Origin: a virus
Direction: 5' to 3' (one strand)
IMG/VR virus record: IMGVR_UViG_3300013006_000064
Location: 1-39,724 of that record
DNA length: 39,724 nucleotides
The position numbers and the translations under genes were made by a program. Positions 26,776 through 34,529 of the stretch are shown in pieces. The notes under the pieces are model-generated. The model was not told the origin of the DNA. It ran no database searches and saw only the letters and a program-made list of their open reading frames with translations. Each line of letters begins with the position of its first letter. The stretch's first letter is position 1.

Positions 26776-28639
26776 AAGTTACTCCTACTTTTGCCTCACA
26801 CGCGACTGGCAAACCTTGCGCCCAGTCAGGTGCTTTGGACATCACACTTGTTACAAACTCTATTGCATCATCAACGTCATCCTCGTCTGCCACAACTACT
26901 GCGGCATCGTGAACCGTTAAAGCAACTCTGTACCTATCGTTTATCTCGCACATCTGCGTACCTACGACGATACGCGCCAACGCTTGAACTACGTTCTCAA
27001 CTACTGCGCCACCCCAAATTGAGACTTCACCCTTGCGTGAATCGTAAACAATCTGTGTCTTGTCATCCTTGGTGACGCGACGCAAGTTAGCGTATCGGAT
27101 GCGAAAGCCATTGGGTAAGATGATTCCATCTTTGTCGTAGTGAACGCACTCATACTCACCGAACGCGATAGGCTTTTTAATCTTGCCATCTATCATGTTC
27201 TCCAACATGCGGTCGGCTTCTCTCCAAAGCGCGATGATGCTACTGTTGTTGTCCCGATAGACACCCACGATACGCTTGCACTCTTCTTCATCAAGTTTGA
27301 CGCTTACTGGCTGCGAGGTGGCAAGTGTGTGCTGTAACTTCATAGCCCCAGTGCCGTAGCCAAGACCCAGAATGCATGTCTTACCCACGAACCGTTCGGT
27401 CGGGTCTGCTTTAGTGATTGTTTTCCCATACACATTAGATGCAAATATGGAGTACACATCTTCGCCCTTGGCAAACTGTTTAACAACATCCTCTTGACCC
27501 GCAAGCCAAGCAAGTACCCTCGCTTCAATCTGCGATGAGTCTGAGTTAATCACCATGTAGCCGTCAGGTGGCACGATGGCTTTCTTCAATGCCTTCTTCT
27601 TGGGGTCACGGCTCGGCAGGTTTTGGAAGTTCACCTTGTCAGTACCCGACCAACGCCCTGTGTGTGCGCCATAGTATTTCAAGGGAATGGGTAACGCGCC
27701 TCGATTACGTTTTCCGATATCCATGAAACGCTCTATACGTTTCTCTTCTAAAGTAGACTTCGTACCAAGACGAACCGCGCACAGTTGTTGAATAAAGGGG
27801 TCATCATTCTCAGTTAGTGCGATGAAGCCTTCATCCTTTTTTGCTAGTGCGGGTATTTGTTTGCCAGTCGTAACACTTGTTTTGTACGGCACACTTATCC
27901 CGAAACCAGTTATTACCTCTGCAAACTTCTTATTGCTAGAGAGTTTCTCCCGCACCTCTTCTTCGTTCGCGCACTTGAGTTGCTCCATCAAGCCTTGAAG
28001 CAGACGGCTCTTCTCTTCTTGTAACTCTGTTAGACGTTCTTGTAACGTTGACTGCTCGAGATACAGAACAGGTTCTGTAAACATCTTTATCGTCATGTCA
28101 ATCAGTTTGAGTTCCTCCTGGGGAAATGAAGGAATCATTAACAGAAATAACTTGTACGTAAGGTCAACGTCGTTAACGCAGTACTCACCATACAAAGCCA
28201 ACTCCTCTGGTGTGAAGTCGACTCGTCTTTTGTTGATTGCTTTAACTACCTCGTCGCCTTTGACTCCGACGTTGTAGCGCGTAGCGAGTTTAGCGAGTGA
28301 ACCGCCAACCTCTACGCCATGAAGTGCGCGCGCCATGCAGAGAGTATCTGCAAGTGCCATAGGTTTAATTCCGAAATGCCATGCCAGTATTGCACCGTCA
28401 AACAGTGTGTTGTGTGCTAGTACGAGACTTTCTTTCCAGTTGAACTGGGCAAGCCACTTACGTGTCGTTTCACGGTCTCCTGAAAACCAAACTGGAGAAC
28501 CGTCGTTTACCTGTACAGATACACCGATGACTTCAAACCTAGGGTCACGGATATATTCTTCCGTTGTTTGTGTTCTGAACCCTAGGTCTTTGTCGGTATA
28601 GTACGTTTCGAAATCAAGTGTTATTAGAGACACTAGCAA
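26762..28639 (-). CDS. DNA polymerase, family A, with proofreading domain
   Basis: A 625-aa polymerase. The 3'-5' exonuclease domain is intact: LDFETY (Asp9, Glu11), AHNTLFDG (Asn77, Asp81) and YCVNDVD (Tyr153, Asp157). The polymerase domain has motif A DSSQIEARVLAWLAG (Asp367), motif B RFVGKTCILGLGYG (Arg416, Lys420, Tyr428) and motif C VHDAAVVV (His577, Asp578), where Glu is usual after HD. The residue equal to E. coli Pol I position 762 is Leu424. There is no 5'-3' exonuclease. Start choice: TTG at 28639 gives MLVSLITLDF; GTG at 28633 is an alternative. It overlaps the HTH-DUF3310 gene by 26 bases. Confidence 0.93.
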   Translation of the reverse strand: MLVSLITLDFETYYTDKDLGFRTQTTEEYIRDPRFEVIGVSVQVNDGSPVWFSGDRETTRKWLAQFNWKESLVLAHNTLFDGAILAWHFGIKPMALADTLCMARALHGVEVGGSLAKLATRYNVGVKGDEVVKAINKRRVDFTPEELALYGEYCVNDVDLTYKLFLLMIPSFPQEELKLIDMTIKMFTEPVLYLEQSTLQERLTELQEEKSRLLQGLMEQLKCANEEEVREKLSSNKKFAEVITGFGISVPYKTSVTTGKQIPALAKKDEGFIALTENDDPFIQQLCAVRLGTKSTLEEKRIERFMDIGKRNRGALPIPLKYYGAHTGRWSGTDKVNFQNLPSRDPKKKALKKAIVPPDGYMVINSDSSQIEARVLAWLAGQEDVVKQFAKGEDVYSIFASNVYGKTITKADPTERFVGKTCILGLGYGTGAMKLQHTLATSQPVSVKLDEEECKRIVGVYRDNNSSIIALWREADRMLENMIDGKIKKPIAFGEYECVHYDKDGIILPNGFRIRYANLRRVTKDDKTQIVYDSRKGEVSIWGGAVVENVVQALARIVVGTQMCEINDRYRVALTVHDAAVVVADEDDVDDAIEFVTSVMSKAPDWAQGLPVACEAKVGVTYGDA

Positions 28640-29126
28640 TGGCTCGGTTTATATACCAACGCGCCTTGCACAAGTCTTCATGCTTATCGCCCTTGTGGTC
28701 TGCGCGTGTGATGTACTTCACCGCATTGCCTAAGTTGTAATCTAACTTCTTCGCTTCAATGAAGTCAATAGTTTCGATACCGCCAGTCTTGTAGTGTGGA
28801 GGTTCATTGACCATATCAGTGTGATGTTTAGTCACAATGTCCGCACCGCCTTGCATAAGCAGTTTGCCTGTGACTGGGTGAGTTCGTACCATAGGTAACG
28901 TGGCTAGTCTGTCTCTTATCTCAGCGTTAGACCTTACTTTACCCTTGCTGACCTCGAACGCTAGAGTTGTTAGTGGCACTGAGGATGCTGACTTCCTTGC
29001 CGTGTACGTGATGTTGTACACAGTATGTAGTTTCACATCACACGCTTCTGCTACCTCTTTGGGTTTGGCTCTAGGGTTCTTAGCAATGTAAGCAAGTACT
29101 TGTTTTGATTTATTCATTTTTGACAT
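28614..29126 (-). CDS. HTH-DUF3310 fusion (possible nucleotide kinase), 170 aa
   Basis: Residues 1-45 form a helix-turn-helix (QVLAYIAKNPRAKPKEVAEA, then VYNITYTARK). Residues about 106-163 match DUF3310: VNEPPHYKTGGIETIDFIEA, NLGNAVKYITRADHKG and DLCKARWYINRAI. DUF3310 is the family of T7 gp1.7, a nucleotide kinase affecting dTMP/dGMP. A DNA-binding domain fused to it suggests regulation or targeting. GGAG lies 8 bases before the ATG. The end overlaps the DNA polymerase start by 26 bases, so the two are coupled. Activity of the fused form is unproven. Confidence 0.8.
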   Translation of the reverse strand: MSKMNKSKQVLAYIAKNPRAKPKEVAEACDVKLHTVYNITYTARKSASSVPLTTLAFEVSKGKVRSNAEIRDRLATLPMVRTHPVTGKLLMQGGADIVTKHHTDMVNEPPHYKTGGIETIDFIEAKKLDYNLGNAVKYITRADHKGDKHEDLCKARWYINRAIASVSNNT

Positions 29127-29190
29127 TTTGTTTCTCCGTTAAAAGGGGGCTTCTTCAATTGGGGTTGATGTTTGTGATTTCAAGTTCTTT

Positions 29191-29424
29191 CTATGTATCC
29201 TTTCTAATAGTTTTCCGTCTACGCGCTCGAATGGATTCCAATCGTTCGCGCATACTTTCAAGATGACTCCTTCGTTCTTCGTCAATTTCCTCTTGCGGGA
29301 TAAAGACTTCTTTGGTTGTGAATCTATGTTCATTAGCACACTCTCTCCTTCTAACATGCCCGAATGTGGGCGAGTCTCTTGTTTGTTTTACTGATGACCA
29401 TGCACTACATACTGGGCATTTCAT
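29191..29424 (-). CDS. NrdR/Ogr-like zinc-ribbon protein, 77 aa
   Basis: Starts MKCPVCSAWSSVKQTRDSP, then HVRRRECANEHRFTTKEVF, the arrangement of the NrdR zinc ribbon: CPxC, then RRxCxxxHRFTT. The second pair is Cys/His. The remainder is a charged Arg/Glu coiled coil without the NrdR ATP-cone, so it is a truncated NrdR-like or Ogr-type ribbon that may bind DNA or RNA polymerase. The ATG overlaps the preceding stop by ATGA. A second frame (29139-29357) runs through it; see findings. Confidence 0.65.
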   Translation of the reverse strand: MKCPVCSAWSSVKQTRDSPTFGHVRRRECANEHRFTTKEVFIPQEEIDEERRSHLESMRERLESIRARRRKTIRKDT

Positions 29425-29522
29425 TTATCTTTGCTCAACATGAAAATTGATACGGCAACAATCACTACGACTGCGCCCCCGATGACCATTAACATAACTG
29501 CCCATGCGATTGTTTCAAGCAT
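29421..29522 (-). CDS. Tiny membrane protein, 33 aa
   Basis: AGGAG lies about 5-9 bases before the ATG at 29522. The protein is one hydrophobic segment (AWAVMLMVIGGAVVVIVAVS, about 6-25) with a Lys/Asp end. Its stop overlaps the zinc-ribbon start as ATGA and it overlaps the upstream gene's stop by 8 bases, matching the ATGA chain of this operon. It is too short for usual ORF filters, so it could be missed. Function is unknown; small phage membrane proteins can alter host membrane enzymes or protect against superinfection. Confidence 0.7.
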   Translation of the reverse strand: MLETIAWAVMLMVIGGAVVVIVAVSIFMLSKDK

Positions 29523-29730
29523 CTTGTTCTCCTATTTCTAAAAGTTTCTCTTCCAGCCTACGAATGCGTTGGCGGTTGTATTCAACAACGCTCATTGCAT
29601 ACTCAAGCGATTTCTCTGCTTGCATCTTGCATATAGTTGCATCACGCATCTCTATGTCAATGATTTCTTTTAGCGTTCTTGGTCGCAACATATCTTTAAT
29701 GAATGCCACTATGGTTTCTCGTTTAGTCAT
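29515..29730 (-). CDS. Small helical coiled-coil protein, 71 aa
   Basis: GGAG precedes the ATG, which overlaps the previous stop as ATGA (29727-29730). Almost the whole sequence is helical and charged, with KSLEYAMSVVEYNRQRIRRL in the second half forming a probable coiled coil. No Cys, catalytic motif or membrane segment is seen. It may be a small DNA- or protein-binding factor in the replication operon. I do not recognise the family. Confidence 0.6.
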   Translation of the reverse strand: MTKRETIVAFIKDMLRPRTLKEIIDIEMRDATICKMQAEKSLEYAMSVVEYNRQRIRRLEEKLLEIGEQDA

Positions 29731-30014
29731 GTGTTCAACTCCTTTAATCTTTTCTCCGTTGCTCTGACTACGTCAACCCAGTAGTAGAGGTCGGGTAGGT
29801 TGAATTTAAGTTCGTTGATGTCTTGTTCAGACAAACCAACCCAAGGTCGCTTGTAGTCTTGTATGTCATCGTCTTCTTCAGTCATGGTTTCCTTTGATTT
29901 ATTAACCCAACACACCCAGTGATAAACAGTTCCAGAGTCATTCCAAAACCTGTCACCCACTTTGAATAGACCAAAGCATCGTGGGCATTGATGTGGCTTC
30001 AATAAGTCAGTCAT
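29727..30014 (-). CDS. Small protein with Cys motif and PWVGLS segment, 95 aa
   Basis: The N-terminus has HQCPRCFGLFKVGDRFW and YHWVCW, a set of Cys/His that may bind zinc (CPRC...H..C). After an acidic linker comes KRPWVGLSEQDINELKF, a short motif also found in the next gene as EKPWVDLTKEECFEF. The motif occurs in many small phage proteins of unknown role. It overlaps both neighbours by ATGA. Function is unknown. Confidence 0.6.
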   Translation of the reverse strand: MTDLLKPHQCPRCFGLFKVGDRFWNDSGTVYHWVCWVNKSKETMTEEDDDIQDYKRPWVGLSEQDINELKFNLPDLYYWVDVVRATEKRLKELNT

Positions 30015-30292
30015 GTGTTCTTATCCATGAGTTTTTCTTGTACTGCGACCAGCAAACTAAATGAATTGTCTTTATGTTTTACACAAAATTCAAAGCATTC
30101 TTCCTTTGTCAAATCAACCCACGGCTTCTCCAACTGAGCAACCCTATCAGACAAGACGCGCACCAACTCAGTTAGCACAGCAACCTCTGCCATTAGTTGT
30201 TCTCTTGATGGTTGCTTCATGTCGCGTATGTACTCTTGCTTGATGCGAGACTCCATCTCTACACGGTTGAACTCTTCGTCTTCGGGTGTCAT
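30011..30292 (-). CDS. Small protein with PWVDLT motif and coiled coil, 93 aa
   Basis: GAGGGA precedes the ATG. The N-terminal half is charged and helical, with a coiled-coil-like segment EVAVLTELVRVLSDRVAQLE, then EKPWVDLTKEECFEFCV. The PW(V)xLTxEE motif is shared with the preceding 95-aa protein, so the two are probably paralogous in their C-terminal part. No enzyme motif is seen. It overlaps the next gene by ATGA. The bases at the start (16 identical) match those at the start of the VRR-NUC gene. Confidence 0.6.
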   Translation of the reverse strand: MTPEDEEFNRVEMESRIKQEYIRDMKQPSREQLMAEVAVLTELVRVLSDRVAQLEKPWVDLTKEECFEFCVKHKDNSFSLLVAVQEKLMDKNT

Positions 30293-30492
30293 GCTTCCCT
30301 CGCTTTCATCATTGCGTCTGCCATTTGGTATGCGTTAGTAGCAACATCACTCCAACCTAAGTCCATGCCGTCGGCAAGTAAGCCAGACAGCAACCCTTGC
30401 ATAGCCTTAGACGCAAAGTAATCACGCAAGGTCATGCCGTATTGCCCGCTATTCGATACGCTTCGTGGGAATGCTTTCTCGTTCTCAGTCAT
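30289..30492 (-). CDS. Small conserved phage protein, 67 aa
   Basis: The core GMTLRDYFASKAMQGLLSGL followed by ATNAYQMADAMMKAREA matches a common family of small phage proteins with a conserved LRDYFAxxAxQGLL helix and an AYxxADAMLxARE helix. GGAG precedes the ATG. It overlaps both neighbours by ATGA. The function of the family is not known to me. Confidence 0.65.
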   Translation of the reverse strand: MTENEKAFPRSVSNSGQYGMTLRDYFASKAMQGLLSGLLADGMDLGWSDVATNAYQMADAMMKAREA

Positions 30493-30779
30493 AGTTCTGT
30501 CTCCTCAATGATTTGTTTAAGATTAAAAACGCTCGTCTCGTCGACCACGATAGCGATACCACCGTTGTTGACAATCTCTTCTAGATTGGATTGTTGTAGT
30601 GCAGTGGGCTTGTTGCCATGCGCCTTGCACTCAATGCCAATGAACTTTCCCTTGTAACAACATACGATGTCAGGGATACCTGAACGACCAAATCCCCCTG
30701 TTGCGGGGAAGAAGACGTACATACCAAGTTTTTGTAGTTCCGCAATAGCCTTGCGTTTAACTCTGCCTTCGGGTGTCAT
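30489..30779 (-). CDS. VRR-NUC family nuclease, 96 aa
   Basis: I start at the ATG at 30779 (MTPEGRVKRKA) since GGGAGGT lies just upstream; the longer form would use a GTG inside that ribosome site. The protein shows the VRR-NUC pattern: ATGGFGRSGIPDIVCCYKGK, then FIGIECKAHGNKPTALQQ, with the catalytic Asp of PD, Glu-x-Lys (ECK) and a Gln. This family is a small holliday-junction or flap-type nuclease fold also found in phage replication regions. It follows an unknown 118-aa gene, overlapping it by 23 bases. Confidence 0.85.
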   Translation of the reverse strand: MTPEGRVKRKAIAELQKLGMYVFFPATGGFGRSGIPDIVCCYKGKFIGIECKAHGNKPTALQQSNLEEIVNNGGIAIVVDETSVFNLKQIIEETEL

Positions 30780-31113
30780 GCTCACCTCCCTTCATCTCTT
30801 GTAGAGTTGAGTTGTCTAGTACTAGTATGTATACAGAATCAGATACGCGCCAGCCAGTCTCGTTGAGACGCGCATCTTGATTGTTGATATAAACATCTAT
30901 GGGTGTTACCTCCCAAGGTTGTCTATCGTTGAACGGTATTGTGTGAATCATTGAGAACAATGCTTTTACCCTGTCAGGCAATGTGTCCTTGGTGTAGTAG
31001 CGATACTCACCCTTGCCTACACAAATGCAATACTCGTCACCTTCTATGAACATAGGAACGCGCAGACTATCAAACAGATAACTGTGCATCATGGGTACAT
31101 AGTTTTCATTCAT
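30757..31113 (-). CDS. Unknown protein, 118 aa
   Basis: Mixed strands and helices (VPMFIEGDEYCICVGKGEYR; SVYILVLDNSTLQEMK) and a charged end. No recognised motif. Its end overlaps the VRR-NUC gene by 23 bases, and its start overlaps the 312-aa gene by 8 bases. No clear ribosome site is seen, so coupling to the upstream gene is likely. It may belong to the MoxR-VWA gene set or to the small-gene block. Function is unknown. Confidence 0.55.
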   Translation of the reverse strand: MNENYVPMMHSYLFDSLRVPMFIEGDEYCICVGKGEYRYYTKDTLPDRVKALFSMIHTIPFNDRQPWEVTPIDVYINNQDARLNETGWRVSDSVYILVLDNSTLQEMKGGEHDTRRQS

Positions 31114-32044
31114 GGTGCTTGGGGATTAGTGCAAACAATTCTCTGTAATTGTTGTAGCCTTGAGCCACATCAATCTCATGATGGAAGTGGTCATTGCGTT
31201 GCATACTCAGTTCGTTGTCTTTATCAGGTCTACCTTTACCATCAAGGTATGTTCTGATAATCATTGCATCAGCCGCGACTGAAGTATCAGCAAGAGTTGA
31301 ATAGCGTTTCACACCACCATGAATCGTTACTTCATCTTTGTCTAAATCGAATGAAGCCTCACCAATTAGATAATAAGTCTTGGTGTACTTTAGATTGTGG
31401 TTGTCACTCATAACACCTATGAAGGTTGCGCCCTTGGCGAACCTTTCTTTATGAGACTCTAATTGTTTTACAGCGTTTAACTTATTCACGTACTTGTTGT
31501 AACAGGCTTTGAGGGATTCGATATTACTATCAATTATGTCCTTGTCAATACCCAAAACTACCTTAGTTGCTATCAAAGCCAATGAATCATCTATCTCGAA
31601 ATGGTCATGTCCATAGCGTTCTCCTATCGACCTGAAAGCGGAACGAATACCCGCCTTGTATGTATTAGACAATCCTTCCTCAGTTGGTATCTCACCATGC
31701 TTACGAATGTTCGCAATCAGGGTAGCAATCTTCTTAGAGTCCCTCGTATCTGCGGAACTATTCGCGCTACCTTTTTGTTTGGACACTAATGGATTAGAGT
31801 AGAAGTAAATCGTATCTCCATTGCCTGTGCGTGAAGACCATATGTAACCCGCATTGAGATGGTTCTCCGCAGTCACTAGATGAACTTCTAGTTTATTGTT
31901 TGCTATGTCCATCACCTTCAGATTAAAAGACGAACACACCTCTACTAGAAGTTTGTTTCTCTCTCTCATATCATTAGAGGATTCATCAGCAAGAATATTA
32001 TGCACATCAGGATTGATGCAGATAGGTGATATAAAGTTTTGCAT
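31106..32044 (-). CDS. Unknown protein of the MoxR-VWA region, 312 aa
   Basis: GGAG precedes the ATG. The protein has helical and strand-rich parts (VHLVTAENHLNAGYIWSSRT; TYYLIGEASFDLDKDEVTIH) and a His-rich segment MQRNDHFHHEIDVAQGYNNY. No P-loop, VWA or membrane segment is visible. It follows a 343-aa unknown protein by 23 bases. Its position in the operon with the MoxR ATPase and VWA protein suggests a partner or client of that pair, which is inference. Confidence 0.6.
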   Translation of the reverse strand: MQNFISPICINPDVHNILADESSNDMRERNKLLVEVCSSFNLKVMDIANNKLEVHLVTAENHLNAGYIWSSRTGNGDTIYFYSNPLVSKQKGSANSSADTRDSKKIATLIANIRKHGEIPTEEGLSNTYKAGIRSAFRSIGERYGHDHFEIDDSLALIATKVVLGIDKDIIDSNIESLKACYNKYVNKLNAVKQLESHKERFAKGATFIGVMSDNHNLKYTKTYYLIGEASFDLDKDEVTIHGGVKRYSTLADTSVAADAMIIRTYLDGKGRPDKDNELSMQRNDHFHHEIDVAQGYNNYRELFALIPKHHE

Positions 32045-32067
32045 TTCGCTTTCTCCAGTTGGTTAAT

Positions 32068-33099
32068 TTACAGACGAACTACAGGCACGCCATCGGACTT
32101 GATGATGTACCCCCACTTGCTCTTAGGAAGGACTGTTCCTGCCTTGAGTTCTTTCAGATTAAAAGCATTGAATGCTTTGATTATTGATGGTTTAAACACA
32201 TCGCTCAACGCTTGTTTTAGATGAATATTGAATAACTCTACCTCTCGTTCAGGAGAATGGCTACTACCCCAATACCCACCGAGATGAGGTCGCGTTTCAT
32301 GGAATGCTGAATAGATAACATGATGCACATTGTTAGCAAGCATGAAGAGAACTGCGGCATCTACCAGTCGGTGAGACTGAACTAGTCTTTCAAAGTTAGC
32401 CATTGCTGTTTCAGGATTCTTTCTATCAAAGGTTTTATCATTAACTAGGTCTTTGATTGTCTCCATGATGCCTTCCTTGCTCATTGCACCAGTCATCACA
32501 GGGGCAACTTTCAAGAACTCATCATACTTACCAAGTGCTTCTTGCGCTAGTTTGCGATTCACCCTCCGCTGAAACGTTGTGTAAGGAGTTACTGTCTCTC
32601 CCATTACTTTCTTAGCGCGGTCAAGATGAAGTCTCATGCCTTTGAAGATTGGGTGCATATGCCCCGCGTTGTTCCATGCAATCGTGCCACCTCTTGCACC
32701 GCACGACTGAAACCAGTAACCGAACGCTTCACTCATATAGGTCGAGTCACCTTGCCCAAGATGCTGACGAATCTCAAATGTATTGTCAGGATACACAGTA
32801 GCAAGATGTGCGTGGTCAACCCATTTAATCATTGACTCTTTGTCCCACCCCTCCTTGAAGTTGCCACTCTCTACAACATCTACTGTCTCACGGTTCTTGT
32901 AGTAGATAGAGAACGAACCATCCTTGTTAGCGCGGAAGTGTCTGCGTGAATACTCACGCCACCCCATCGGGTAAGCATTACTTAGCCCACCGCGATAAGG
33001 CTTGATGGTCTTGGTGCGCTCAACCATCTTGTCATAGGTGAGTCCACCCGCCCACACTTGACGTACATCATTGAAGATGTTGCCGAATCCGTAAGTCAT
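32068..33099 (-). CDS. Unknown protein of the MoxR-VWA region, 343 aa
   Basis: Rich in aromatic and His residues, with segments YPMGWREYSRRHFRANKDGS, WFQSCGARGGTIAWNNAGHM and NNVHHVIYSAFHETRPHLGG. The His/Asp/Cys content leaves room for metal binding, but no standard motif (HExxH, DxD or similar) is seen. The ATG overlaps the preceding stop (ATGA). GGGAAGG precedes the start. I do not recognise it. Its size and co-operonic position make it a candidate member of a MoxR-VWA complex. Confidence 0.6.
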   Translation of the reverse strand: MTYGFGNIFNDVRQVWAGGLTYDKMVERTKTIKPYRGGLSNAYPMGWREYSRRHFRANKDGSFSIYYKNRETVDVVESGNFKEGWDKESMIKWVDHAHLATVYPDNTFEIRQHLGQGDSTYMSEAFGYWFQSCGARGGTIAWNNAGHMHPIFKGMRLHLDRAKKVMGETVTPYTTFQRRVNRKLAQEALGKYDEFLKVAPVMTGAMSKEGIMETIKDLVNDKTFDRKNPETAMANFERLVQSHRLVDAAVLFMLANNVHHVIYSAFHETRPHLGGYWGSSHSPEREVELFNIHLKQALSDVFKPSIIKAFNAFNLKELKAGTVLPKSKWGYIIKSDGVPVVRL

Positions 33100-33296
33100 A
33101 TGATGCCTTCCCTTCTTGCTTGGTCTAATGCTGTGTCTGCTGTTTCAAATACTTTCTCGCGCATCTCTTTGTCATTCAACAACACAGAGATAAACTTGTG
33201 ATGAGAGCGTGATTCCTCACGGTACTTCAATGAGAACGCAAGTCCTATAACAGATGTACAGAACAAGAACAATTCGAGATATGTATATTCAACCAT
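33096..33296 (-). CDS. Small membrane protein, 66 aa
   Basis: One N-terminal membrane segment (YLELFLFCTSVIGLAFSLKY, about 6-25) followed by a charged helical cytoplasmic part (LNDKEMREKVFETADTALDQ). It starts directly after the VWA gene stop and overlaps the next gene by ATGA. It might anchor the VWA-MoxR products at the membrane, but this is inference from position only. Confidence 0.65.
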   Translation of the reverse strand: MVEYTYLELFLFCTSVIGLAFSLKYREESRSHHKFISVLLNDKEMREKVFETADTALDQARREGII

Positions 33297-34529
33297 TTAG
33301 TTCACCATTACTTTCTTCCCTGTTGGGGGAGTCCAATCTTTGTTACAAGTTACCAACCATAGAGTTGGCATCGATATGTCCCACTTGACATCGTGTTCCA
33401 AGTAGCCGTCTGTGAAGATGACCACACACTCTGCCTTGAGATTCTTTTTATTTATATGTTCACTAACACATGAAACCCTAGTTCCGCCACCACCCATCGG
33501 TTTCAATAGAGAACCTATCTCCTGATACTGTGCGGGTTCAAACACTTGCTCACCATGTACCTTGGTGTCCCACCACAGAACTCGAATCTTCTCAGGGCAT
33601 ACTGCTTCCGCACCCTTGACAATCTCTGCCGCGAATTCGTTTATCTGTTGCTGTGAGATAGAGCCTGATGTGTCGATGCCGTAGATGACCTCGCCGATAG
33701 TCTCTGTCTCCGCAGATGGGATGTACAAATCACTGGGCAGTAATCTTCTGTTGAACTTACGCCATGTGTATTCATCCTTACCGCGAGCGAACGATGAGAC
33801 ATACTCTGCGAACTCTTTCTTCCAATCAACATCACCTTCGAGCATCTCTGTGATGGCTCTTGGCAAGTCAATGCCTAAGCGACCAGCGAGGATTGCGCCT
33901 TCTCGTATTGCTCTATCTATACGCTCGTTGATATCCTTGGCTTGCTCTGCATCCATCTTGCCAAAGTCATGCTCATCGAATGAGTACTCATCACCCTCAC
34001 CGTCGTTATCTTGCTGTTCACCACCCCCTGAACCTTTAGATGGTTCACCTTTCTTCTTAGGTTTGTATCCGCTACCACCACCCTTACACTCTTCCTTGAG
34101 TAAGCGATACACCTCACGCATATTCATGTTGTGAAAGCGTTCCTCGTAACACCCACCCGCAGGTAGTTTTACAAGGTTGGGGTCTTCCTTACTTATCTCC
34201 ATGATGATGTCATTGACCACCATGTCAGCCGCGACATTGGCTAGTTTTGCATTCTCTACCCATAGGTCACGGTTAAGTATCCCCTGACGCAGACCGATGT
34301 GTAAGTTCTCATGCAAGACAAGACCCGCCACCTCTGCATCTTCCTTGCAGACACCTGTGAGGAATGCTCTGCCATAGACTTTGTTCACACCATCTGTGTA
34401 TGCGGTAAGTCCTTCCTTATCGCTCACTTCAGATGTACCCATCATCATCACCCCGCCCCACCATACGGTGTGCTTAGACTTCATTAGCGCAATGTGCGCC
34501 TTCTTAACACGCTGTTCTTGAGTCAACAT
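33297..34529 (-). CDS. VWA protein with zincin-like HExxH motif (DUF2201-type), 410 aa
   Basis: The N-terminal part has LVLHENLHIGL (His73, Glu74, His77), the HExxH pattern of the DUF2201 metallopeptidase-like domain. A Gly/Lys/Asp-rich linker (about 150-190) follows. The C-terminal VWA domain has a MIDAS motif IDTSGSIS (Asp286, Ser288, Ser290), GGGGTRV (Thr349) and FTDGYLE (Asp373). Proteins of this layout pair with MoxR AAA+ ATPases, encoded here in the gene two upstream, and act as metal-dependent protein-remodelling systems. AAAGGA precedes the ATG. The substrate is unknown. It overlaps the 91-aa gene by 26 bases. Confidence 0.82.
   Translation of the reverse strand: MLTQEQRVKKAHIALMKSKHTVWWGGVMMMGTSEVSDKEGLTAYTDGVNKVYGRAFLTGVCKEDAEVAGLVLHENLHIGLRQGILNRDLWVENAKLANVAADMVVNDIIMEISKEDPNLVKLPAGGCYEERFHNMNMREVYRLLKEECKGGGSGYKPKKKGEPSKGSGGGEQQDNDGEGDEYSFDEHDFGKMDAEQAKDINERIDRAIREGAILAGRLGIDLPRAITEMLEGDVDWKKEFAEYVSSFARGKDEYTWRKFNRRLLPSDLYIPSAETETIGEVIYGIDTSGSISQQQINEFAAEIVKGAEAVCPEKIRVLWWDTKVHGEQVFEPAQYQEIGSLLKPMGGGGTRVSCVSEHINKKNLKAECVVIFTDGYLEHDVKWDISMPTLWLVTCNKDWTPPTGKKVMVN

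Noticed and set aside
30280-30782. Identical 16-base sequence at the starts of the 93-aa and VRR-NUC genes (both proteins begin MTPEx)
   Set aside because: It covers only the ribosome site and first codons; too short to claim a functional repeat beyond a shared start region.
33685-34134. 149-aa plus-strand ORF opposite the VWA gene
   Set aside because: A Ser/Pro-rich shadow of a gene whose protein motifs are clear.
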